From positions 299,496 to 363,495 of the forward strand of contig NZ_QXQA01000003.1 of the NCBI RefSeq assembly GCF_003583765.1: a stretch of DNA of 64,000 bases, written 5' to 3'. The notes under the pieces are model-generated. The model searched no databases, was not told where the DNA came from, and saw only the letters and a program-made list of their open reading frames with translations. A program made the position numbers and the translations under genes. Of the stretch, positions 28,465-35,408 are shown one piece after another (position 1 is the first letter of the stretch; each line of letters starts with the position of its first letter). Origin of the DNA: Paenibacillus nanensis (lineage in GTDB: Bacteria > Bacillota > Bacilli > Paenibacillales > Paenibacillaceae).

Positions 28465-28887
28465 AAACGGAAAGTTTGACAGACAATCGCTGGCAGCTTG
28501 CAAGCTGCGAGAGGAAAGTCCGGGCTCCACAGGGCAGGATGCTGGATAACGTCCAGTCAGCGCGAGCTGAAGGATAGTGCCACAGAAATGGACCGCCGAT
28601 GGCCGTCAGCGTAGGCTGACGGATCAGGTAAGGATGGAACCGTGGTGTAAGAGACCACGAGGAGCGTGGGTGACTACGTTCCTGGTAAACCCCATCTGGA
28701 GCAAGACCGAGAGGACGCGGCAGCCTTCGAAGCTGCAGCCTTTGCCCGAGGCGCGTCCGGGTTGGTTGCTGGAGCCGTGCAGCAATGTACGGCCTAGATA
28801 GATGATTGTCGCTTCACAGTGGGAGGGTCGTTCCCGTTCGCACCACCAGAAGTACAGAACCCGGCTTATGGCAAGCTTTCCGAAACG
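28465..28887 (+). ncRNA. rnpB: RNase P RNA, class A-like
   Basis: The catalytic RNA of RNase P, which trims tRNA 5' leaders. Universal core elements are present: GAGGAAAGTCCGGGCTCC at 28511-28528, GGTAAACCCC at 28684-28693, and ACAGAACCCGGCTTA at 28854-28868. The ends pair as helix P1: CGGAAAGTTTG (28468-28478) with CAAGCTTTCCG (28872-28882). The segments CCACAGGGCAGG, CCGCCGATGGCC and ATCAGGTAAGGATGGAA closely resemble the class A (E. coli-type) layout rather than the B. subtilis class B layout. End positions are approximate. Confidence 0.93.
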
Positions 28888-28916
28888 GTCTTTTATGTAT
28901 GTTCGCGAGATGAAAT

Positions 28917-28957
28917 AGAGGGCGTCTATCATCCTTTGATGACAGACGCCCTCTTTG
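28917..28957. terminator. Terminator after rnpB, possibly bidirectional
   Basis: AGAGGGCGTCTATCAT pairs with ATGACAGACGCCCTCT (one mismatch) over a short loop. It is followed on the plus strand by TTGCGTTTT. It lies between rnpB and the convergent subtilase gene; the minus-strand side lacks a good T run. Confidence 0.8.
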
Positions 28958-28961
28958 CGTT

Positions 28962-30815
28962 TTATTCAGACAGTCGATCCAGCTTGCGCTGCACCTGCTG
29001 CGGGTAGGTTTGAAGGGAGCCGCTGTAGCTGGTTGCGGCTTTTAAAGCCTGATCCACATCAATTTCCCCGTATCCAAAATATTTATCCTTGCCTTTTGCA
29101 CCAAGATCCCGCGCAGTCACCCGCATAATTTCCATCACTTCTTCATTCGTCAGCTCCGGGTTGACCGAACGAATAAGGCCGGCTAGCGCCGCTACGTGAG
29201 GACTGGCCATCGAGGTGCCGGACAAAGCGGCATACTGGCTGCCAGGATAGGTGCTGGCGATGCTGTCGCCTGGCGCCGCAACGTCAATATAGTCGCCGTA
29301 GTTGGAGAACGATGCTTTTTCTTTGTTATTGTTCGTTGCGGCTACGGCGAATACTTCCGGATAAGCGGCGGGATACCCTGGCCGTTCCGTGTTGTCGTTG
29401 CCGCTCGCCGCGATGAGGACGACGTCGCGTTCATAAGCGTATTTGATGGCGTCATGAAGAAAATCCGCTTCCGCATAGTTGCCGAGGCTCATGTTAATAA
29501 CCTTGGCTCCGTTATCCACCGCCCATATAATCCCTTGCGCGACCGCATAGGTGGAGCCTGCGCCGCTGCTGTCCAGCACCTTCACAGGCATAATTTTGTT
29601 AAACCAAGAAACGCCGGCTACACCTTCGCCGTTATTGACGGATGCCCCGATGATGCCCGACACATGCGTGCCGTGGCCGACATCATCTTCCGGCGCCGCT
29701 TCTTGATTGACAATGTTCATCCCTTTGAGCAGCTTTCCTTGCAGGTCAGGATGGTTCGTTTGTACGCCGGTATCCAGGACCGCGATAATAACGCCGTCGT
29801 CTCCTTTCGAAGTCGTCCAGCCCTTCTCGGTCTCAATCGAAGGGAGATTCCACTGATACTGGGAATACAACGCGTCATTCGGTACGATCGGATTCGCTTC
29901 GGTCGCCGCTTCGTTAGTGAGATACAAATAATGCGGCTCGGTATAACGCGTCTTCCAATTTTTCGTGAAGTACTGCTGCAATTGTTTCATTTCCTTCGAA
30001 CGGGAGCGGAAAACATAGGTATCTCCGATTTTTTGAACGGATTCCGCATCGATCTCCTTCCGGATGCGGTTTAAGTCCGCTTCGGTTACATGCTGCTCCA
30101 AATGGACGACGATGTCACGGATATGATAATGGCTGGCATTCCCATTATCCTCGCCTGTACGAACAGTCGTATCCCGGTTTGTATTCGGCATGACGGATTC
30201 AATGCGGAATTTGCCTTCTGCAGGGTATGGAATTAACCGAAGGTTTTGCTTCTGGTGATGCTCGACTTTTTTGACGATATCTTGCTTGATGACCCCTACA
30301 ACGCCGGAGCCCCTCTCCGTATCGCTCGGTACCCCAAGAACGATATACCGGCTGCCGTTATCGGCTTCGAATGGCGGAGACTCGTAATCCGTGCCGGTCG
30401 CGACGTGCATCGACGCCTCTTTCACGTACGACTCGGCTTCCTTCGTCTTCGTTTCCGGAAGCTTGCCTTCCCGCACCGACGTTCCGCCGGACAGCCAGTT
30501 GATATAGCCGATATGATCATGCTCTTTCATCAATGCGCGAATGGCCTCCTTCCCTCTAACCGAAGACTGGCCGCTTCGCAGCACATTGCGGAAATCCTTT
30601 TTTGTTTCCGCAGTCATAAGCATCGCCGTCGCGTTCATATCGTTCTGGAGCACGGTAAGCTTTTGCTTCTGTTCGGCTTGAACCGAAAAAGGAGCGGTTC
30701 TCGGCCGCGTCTCCTCCGTCTCGTTCCAATCCGGTGCAAATATTGGCGTTCGGGGTATGATCAACGCCGCGAGCGCGATAACGGTAAGAGCGGTAATCCA
30801 TGTTGATTTTCGCAT
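28962..30815 (-). CDS. Exported S8 subtilisin-like protease with long N-terminal extension
   Basis: A 617-residue secreted subtilase. A signal peptide or anchor lies at residues 7-20. A novel-looking region spans about 45-220. An I9-like propeptide covers about 235-300 (IVVHLEQHVTEADLNRIRKE). The catalytic domain follows: Asp348 in AVLDTGVQTNHPDL, His381 in VGHGTHVSG, Asn near 473 in AASGND, and Ser535 in LSGTSMASPH. RBS GGAGGATT lies about 6 bases before the ATG on the minus strand. It stands alone, opposed to rnpB. The 45-220 region (NDMNATAMLMTAETKKDF and later SRYIVLGVPSD) has the look of an extracellular Cache-type sensor, which is inference from pattern only. Confidence 0.92.
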   Translation of the reverse strand: MRKSTWITALTVIALAALIIPRTPIFAPDWNETEETRPRTAPFSVQAEQKQKLTVLQNDMNATAMLMTAETKKDFRNVLRSGQSSVRGKEAIRALMKEHDHIGYINWLSGGTSVREGKLPETKTKEAESYVKEASMHVATGTDYESPPFEADNGSRYIVLGVPSDTERGSGVVGVIKQDIVKKVEHHQKQNLRLIPYPAEGKFRIESVMPNTNRDTTVRTGEDNGNASHYHIRDIVVHLEQHVTEADLNRIRKEIDAESVQKIGDTYVFRSRSKEMKQLQQYFTKNWKTRYTEPHYLYLTNEAATEANPIVPNDALYSQYQWNLPSIETEKGWTTSKGDDGVIIAVLDTGVQTNHPDLQGKLLKGMNIVNQEAAPEDDVGHGTHVSGIIGASVNNGEGVAGVSWFNKIMPVKVLDSSGAGSTYAVAQGIIWAVDNGAKVINMSLGNYAEADFLHDAIKYAYERDVVLIAASGNDNTERPGYPAAYPEVFAVAATNNNKEKASFSNYGDYIDVAAPGDSIASTYPGSQYAALSGTSMASPHVAALAGLIRSVNPELTNEEVMEIMRVTARDLGAKGKDKYFGYGEIDVDQALKAATSYSGSLQTYPQQVQRKLDRLSE

Positions 30816-30991
30816 GCTGAATCCTCCAATAACTGATGATAGGGTGAAGGCATCTCTACATTAGATTCCGATGGACGGCAACAATTTATACGGCCATTTC
30901 GCGAATCACAGTACCGTTTCAATGGAATATGTGGTACGATGTTGATGTTTATAGTTTTTTTGTTTGCAATTAGGAAAGGGGATCTACCACC

Positions 30992-31489
30992 ATGCCATCG
31001 ACTAATGTTAAAGCGCTAGCGGAATCCACTCGTGACAAATTAAAGGGAGCGGTCGCTCAGCTGGAACCGTTCCTCAACACGTATGCACTCTCCCAGCTGA
31101 CTGGCGAACACGGTGAAGATGCGGAGCTGTTTTACAAAGGCCTGCTTGCTGATCTGAGACATCTGCTTGTCTATTCTGAAGTTTCGGTTGAGAAGCTGGG
31201 CGTTCTGCTCAGAAGACCGAATTTCGATATCGAAGGCGGCGAGCGCGCGCTTTATGAGGTATACCATAATTGCGTTAACGCGTTCTTTTATCCAAAAAAT
31301 GAATGTTATTCCGAGGACGGACGCTACGCCTATACGGGACAAGACGCGATTCGCTTCCGCTTTAAGCCGAGCCGCGAAGCGCGCAACATCGTGCTTGGCG
31401 TATCGAAGGTGTACGAAGAGCTTCGCGACGATTTGGCCTATTACGAAAGCGACTATATGACGCAGCGCCGGATGCAAGGACAAAAATAA
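30992..31489 (+). CDS. ypuI: YpuI family protein (DUF3907)
   Basis: A 165-residue soluble helical protein resembling B. subtilis YpuI. Recognisable stretches are ELFYKGLLADLRHLLVYSE, the central ERALYEVYHNCVNAFFYPK, and AYTGQDAIRFRF. The family has no known function. RBS GAAAGGGGAT precedes the ATG. The 176-base gap upstream separates it from the divergent subtilase; I see an AT-rich promoter-like area but no convincing hexamer pair. A terminator-like hairpin follows 9 bases after its stop. Confidence 0.75.
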   Translation: MPSTNVKALAESTRDKLKGAVAQLEPFLNTYALSQLTGEHGEDAELFYKGLLADLRHLLVYSEVSVEKLGVLLRRPNFDIEGGERALYEVYHNCVNAFFYPKNECYSEDGRYAYTGQDAIRFRFKPSREARNIVLGVSKVYEELRDDLAYYESDYMTQRRMQGQK

Positions 31490-31498
31490 GGCAGAATG

Positions 31499-31544
31499 AA
31501 TCACTTCCGCTCGAGAAACAATGAGTAGCGGAGGTGATTTTTTT
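31499..31544 (+). promoter_or_regulatory. Terminator-like hairpin that sequesters the DUF1540 RBS
   Basis: AATCACTTCCGCT (31499-31511) pairs over 13 base pairs, with one G-T wobble, with AGCGGAGGTGATT (31527-31539). It is followed by TTTTT and then the ATG at 31545. The 3' arm contains the Shine-Dalgarno GGAGGTG of the next gene. The same element can act as an intrinsic terminator for ypuI and as an RBS-occluding stem. Confidence 0.75.
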
Positions 31545-31754
31545 ATGCCAAAGGGCGTAACCTGCAGCGTATCGAATTGCACGTTCTGGGAAGAAGGCAA
31601 TAACTGTGCCGCGAAGGAAATTATGATCGATATCGATCAGCATTCAAGAGGGCTTGATACGGAATTTGCAGCCGACGATCTCGGGCTGTACCATCAAGAC
31701 CAAGCGACAGAATCAGCTGCCACCTGCTGCCACACCTTTAAACCGAAGGAGTGA
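31545..31754 (+). CDS. DUF1540 domain-containing small Cys-rich protein
   Basis: A 69-residue protein with the DUF1540 pattern: GVTCSVSNCTFWEEGNNCAAKEI, and a C-terminal CCHTF. Five or more cysteines suggest metal binding. Related proteins are common in spore formers; no function is established. Its start is ATG 31545 with GGAGGTG buried in the hairpin at 31499-31544. It precedes a DUF4190 gene by 6 bases. Confidence 0.85.
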   Translation: MPKGVTCSVSNCTFWEEGNNCAAKEIMIDIDQHSRGLDTEFAADDLGLYHQDQATESAATCCHTFKPKE

Positions 31755-31760
31755 CTCGCA

Positions 31761-32189
31761 ATGAATGAAGTGAAAGATAATGAAATCGAGTATCAACGAT
31801 CTTCGGAGAAGGAAACGGAGAGAAGCTTTGCTCCGACGAATGCCGGTCAGCCGACTCAAATGGTCAACGTGAATGAAGAAATGGGCGCCGATTTTGCCTA
31901 CGGCATGCCAACGACGCATGTGGAACGTCTCGCCGCGCGCCACGACAGAGACGGCGAGGTTGAAGCAGGCGCCAAATCAGCTGGTTATCCGCTTGGCTGG
32001 GTGTCCCTTATCTTTGCGATCGCCTCTTGGTTTGTATGGCCAGTGCTGCTCGGCGCAACTGCCGCGGTGCTTGGGTATGTCGCTTACCGTCAAGGAGCAA
32101 AAGGACTCGGCGGCTGGGCGATGGCGATTGGAATAGTTGCAGTTGCAATTAATTTGGTCATCGTTCCTTTTTATTATGCTTTAACGTAA
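31761..32189 (+). CDS. DUF4190-type membrane protein
   Basis: A 142-residue protein with a hydrophilic, acidic N-terminal half (about 1-75, EIEYQRSSEKETERSF) and two or three membrane segments in the C-terminal half (LGWVSLIFAIASWFVWPVLL; GWAMAIGIVAVAINLVIVPF). The helix-loop with GYVAYRQGAKGLGGWAMA is typical of DUF4190. RBS GAAGGAG precedes the ATG. Likely co-transcribed with the DUF1540 gene and followed by a terminator. Confidence 0.8.
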   Translation: MNEVKDNEIEYQRSSEKETERSFAPTNAGQPTQMVNVNEEMGADFAYGMPTTHVERLAARHDRDGEVEAGAKSAGYPLGWVSLIFAIASWFVWPVLLGATAAVLGYVAYRQGAKGLGGWAMAIGIVAVAINLVIVPFYYALT

Positions 32190-32210
32190 ACTTGGGATTT
32201 GCGTTTGCCG

Positions 32211-32247
32211 GTCGGCTCCTTCCTTCATCGGAGGGAGCCGATCTTTT
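32211..32247 (+). terminator. Terminator after the DUF4190 gene
   Basis: TCGGCTCCTTCC pairs with GGAGGGAGCCGA with one wobble, followed by TCTTTT. The -35 of the next promoter begins in its tail. Confidence 0.85.
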
Positions 32248-32273
32248 ACATGTAAGGGAATCGGTTGTATGAT
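32245..32273 (+). promoter_or_regulatory. Sigma-A promoter of the ABC ATPase-hydrolase-helD operon
   Basis: TTTACA, 17 bases, TATGAT, about 35 bases upstream of the ABC ATPase start. Confidence 0.55.
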
Positions 32274-32307
32274 AGAATAGATTGCCTTTTCAAGAGGGGG
32301 AGTATTA

Positions 32308-33102
32308 ATGGTTATCGATATTTCTCATGTATCGTGGGAGCGCGGAGACAAGACGATTTTAAAGGACGTCAGCTGGCGCGTCGGCTCAAAGGAGCACTGG
32401 TGCTTGCTCGGGCTAAACGGTTCGGGGAAAACGACGCTGCTGAATATGATAAACGGGTACATATGGCCGACAAGCGGCAGCGTCAGCGTGCTTGGACATA
32501 AATTCGGCGAATACGATCTTCGCGAGCTTCGCAAAAGCATCGGCTGGGTCAGCACCTCTCTTCAAGAAAGGTTATACGGCAGCGAAGCGGCGCTTCAAAT
32601 TGTGCTCAGCGGCAAGTTTTCCACAATCGGGGTATACGAGCAGATGGAGGACGAGGATCGCGAGCGAGCCAGAGCGCTGCTTGCGTCGCTTGGCTGTGAA
32701 CGCTTGGCCGATAGAACGTACCATACGTTATCGCAGGGCGAACGTCAGCGTGTGCTCATTGCCAGAGCGCTGATGAGCTCGCCGAAGCTGCTTATTTTGG
32801 ATGAGCCTTGCACGGGGCTGGATGTTTTCGCCAGGGAGAGTCTGCTCGGCATGATCGAGCGGATCGCAGAGTCGGAGGACGCGCCGACGATGATCTATGT
32901 CACGCATCATATCGAAGAGATTATGCCATGCTTTAAACATACGCTTTTGCTTAAGCAAGGAGAGGTGTATGCGGAAGGAATGAACGATCAGCTGATGACC
33001 TCCGATACGCTAAGCGCATTTTTCGATGTCCAAGCCCATGTCGAGAAGCGGGATGGGCGTCATTGGCTTTCGGTTAAGGGGAAATCATGGAACAACTCGT
33101 AG
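32308..33102 (+). CDS. ABC transporter ATP-binding protein (YlmA-like)
   Basis: A 264-residue ABC ATPase. Walker A is GLNGSGKT at 35-42, the signature is LSQGERQR near 141-148, Walker B is LLILDEP, and the H-loop is YVTHH. The overall type resembles B. subtilis YlmA, an ABC ATPase without an adjacent permease. No dedicated permease is next door; the following gene is a membrane alpha/beta hydrolase that overlaps it by 16 bases. Substrate unknown. RBS AGAGGGGGAG precedes the ATG. Confidence 0.88.
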   Translation: MVIDISHVSWERGDKTILKDVSWRVGSKEHWCLLGLNGSGKTTLLNMINGYIWPTSGSVSVLGHKFGEYDLRELRKSIGWVSTSLQERLYGSEAALQIVLSGKFSTIGVYEQMEDEDRERARALLASLGCERLADRTYHTLSQGERQRVLIARALMSSPKLLILDEPCTGLDVFARESLLGMIERIAESEDAPTMIYVTHHIEEIMPCFKHTLLLKQGEVYAEGMNDQLMTSDTLSAFFDVQAHVEKRDGRHWLSVKGKSWNNS

Positions 33103-35408
33103 TGGAAACGAACAAGCCATCCAGGTTATTGAGATTGGCCGGTTGGCTGTTTTTTCGTTATAAGGCAAGGCTAAACAAAGAAAACCGCGTAACAAGCTTT
33201 GCCGCAGGGAGCAGCGCTTTGTTCAGCACGGCTGCGATGGCGGTTGCGGTTCTCGGGATGCCCACGGGAATGGGAACGCTTGCCGATATGCTATTGTTTC
33301 TAAGCGGCAATCTCATGTTAATGGGATTATTAGTTTTCATATTGTCCATTCTGTTAGCCTGCATGTATGTGCCTTTGCCGAACAGGCTGACAGCCGCTTG
33401 GCTGTATACGGCGGGTCAAGGCGTTATCATTCTGCATTTTACGGAGATCGGCCTGTTTTTCGCCATTCTGTTCGGCCTGCTGTATGCGTGCGCTTCAGTT
33501 GGAGGCGGATTGCTGATCGGGGCAGTCCTGCACATGAAGCGTTCTCCTCTGTGGAAGGCGTCAACGGGCATTTTGGTTGCGTTAGCCGTCACTTTCGTCT
33601 CTCAGCTCTCGAATTGGCCGGCGCCGCTTGCGCCTCCCGTAAGGTCGTTGCCGGCAAGTACGGAAACGGGAGATCAAACAGCGGGCGTCGAGATGGCGAG
33701 CCTGGATAACCCTGCCGAGCTTGGGCCATTCGAGGTCGAAACCTTCTATTATGGAAGCGGCAAAGACAAGCATCGCGATCAGTTCGGGGAAGAGGTTCAT
33801 GTCTTGACGGAACCGGTGGACGCTTCCGCCTACATTACCCATTGGCCGAAGCTGAAAACGCTGTTCTGGGGATTCGATCAGCGTGATCTGCCAATTAACG
33901 GAACCGTCTGGATGCCTGTGGGCGAAGGGCCTTTCCCGCTGGTGCTCATCGTTCACGGCAATCATCTAATGGAATATTTCTCGGACGGAGGATACGCTTA
34001 TCTCGGCGAGCTGCTGGCCAGCCGCGGAATGATTGCCGTCTCGGTTGACGCAAATTTTATGAACTACTCCGTCTGGTCGAGCCTGCCGAATGACGATATG
34101 AAAATGCGCGGCTGGCTTCTGCTCAAGCATCTGCAGCAAATACAGCGGCTGGACGAAGCTGCCGTCGGGACGTCTCCTTTTGCCGGCAAAGTCGATTTCG
34201 AGAAGGTAGCGCTGATCGGGCATTCCCGCGGCGGACAAGCGGTGTCGATCGCGGCCGATGCGGACCGGTGGTTCCGGGACGACCAAACGCTGGACAGCCT
34301 GGATGAAGTGAACATACAATCCGTTATCGCGATTGCGCCGACAGACAAACGGGTGGATGATCAATCCGCGAGGCTGAAGGATATCAATTATTTCACCATT
34401 CAAGGAGCAATGGACGCGGACGTTAACAATTTTTTTGGCGACCGTCAATACAATCGGGTTTCCTTCACGGAAAACTCGAAGGCATTTAAAGCGGCGCTCT
34501 ATATAGCCCATGCGAACCACAGCCAATTTAACACGGCGTGGGGCTCATCCGATGAGCGTCTTCCTGGCGGGCTGTTTCTGAATAAGGAAGGGCTGATGGA
34601 CGCCGAGGAGCAGCGGTTAATCGCAAAAGTGTATATTTCCGCGTTTTTGGAAGCGACGCTGATGGGGCAGTCCGAATATAAAGCATTGTTCCAGGATTAC
34701 CGCTCCGGACTTCACTGGCTGCCTGCGTCTACGGGGTACGTCAGCCGTTACGACGAGGCGTCAATTTGGAAGGCTGCCAGCTTTGAGGCCTCCAATGGCT
34801 TGGCCGCCAGCACTTCAATGGACGGTATGAAAAGCGGAGAAAAAGAAACGGCCAAAGACCGGGACGGCAACAGCAAAGGAACTTCAGGGATGGCGCTCGA
34901 GTGGGAGAAGCCGGGTGCAAGCTATGAGCTGGAGCTGTCCTCGGGCGCAGCCCGGAGGCTGAAGTCTCTTGGCGAAGGCAGCTTTGTTTTCTCGATGTCG
35001 AATTTAGAATGGGAGCTGGGTGCCTCGGAGCCGCTTCCTCCGCTGCCTGAGGCGGAGCTTTCGCTCGTCTTGGAATCCGGAGAAAAGCGCGTCTTGAAGC
35101 TGTCTTCGTTCATGGCGGCTCAAGAGCCTGCATACACTTCATTTCTAACGATGGGCTTTCTGGAGCATCGCATGAAAAACAATAAGTATAAAAATCCGGT
35201 AGAAGCGGTATTTCAGACTTATATAATCCCGCTCCAAATGTTCAAGCCCGCTTCCGATGCGGATTCTGATCATAACGGGTTAAGCGGGCTTCAGCCTGAT
35301 CTCATTAAACGAATTGAATTCCGGTTTCTAAGCGAACGCGGGAAAGTGATGTTAGATGATATCGGATTTCTACCTGAAGGAGGAGCCTATGTCAACTATA
35401 GAAAATGA
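33087..35408 (+). CDS. Membrane-anchored alpha/beta hydrolase
   Basis: A 773-residue protein. About five hydrophobic helices lie within residues 40-180. A long alpha/beta hydrolase domain then covers about 280-530: VLIVHGNH oxyanion region and nucleophile elbow GHSRGG, with Ser380. A C-terminal beta-rich region (about 600-770) carries an acidic, Gly/Ser-containing linker before it. PAF-acetylhydrolase/dienelactone-hydrolase-like chemistry is likely; the substrate is not deducible. It overlaps the ABC ATPase upstream (16 bases) and helD downstream (20 bases), so the three are translationally coupled. Confidence 0.8.
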   Translation: MEQLVVETNKPSRLLRLAGWLFFRYKARLNKENRVTSFAAGSSALFSTAAMAVAVLGMPTGMGTLADMLLFLSGNLMLMGLLVFILSILLACMYVPLPNRLTAAWLYTAGQGVIILHFTEIGLFFAILFGLLYACASVGGGLLIGAVLHMKRSPLWKASTGILVALAVTFVSQLSNWPAPLAPPVRSLPASTETGDQTAGVEMASLDNPAELGPFEVETFYYGSGKDKHRDQFGEEVHVLTEPVDASAYITHWPKLKTLFWGFDQRDLPINGTVWMPVGEGPFPLVLIVHGNHLMEYFSDGGYAYLGELLASRGMIAVSVDANFMNYSVWSSLPNDDMKMRGWLLLKHLQQIQRLDEAAVGTSPFAGKVDFEKVALIGHSRGGQAVSIAADADRWFRDDQTLDSLDEVNIQSVIAIAPTDKRVDDQSARLKDINYFTIQGAMDADVNNFFGDRQYNRVSFTENSKAFKAALYIAHANHSQFNTAWGSSDERLPGGLFLNKEGLMDAEEQRLIAKVYISAFLEATLMGQSEYKALFQDYRSGLHWLPASTGYVSRYDEASIWKAASFEASNGLAASTSMDGMKSGEKETAKDRDGNSKGTSGMALEWEKPGASYELELSSGAARRLKSLGEGSFVFSMSNLEWELGASEPLPPLPEAELSLVLESGEKRVLKLSSFMAAQEPAYTSFLTMGFLEHRMKNNKYKNPVEAVFQTYIIPLQMFKPASDADSDHNGLSGLQPDLIKRIEFRFLSERGKVMLDDIGFLPEGGAYVNYRK

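Noticed and set aside
28577..28801. Small plus-strand frame inside rnpB
   Set aside because: Lies in the RNase P RNA; no RBS.
29196..30074. 292-codon plus-strand frame inside the subtilase
   Set aside because: The minus-strand subtilase has its full catalytic triad; the opposite frame has no RBS and random-looking composition.
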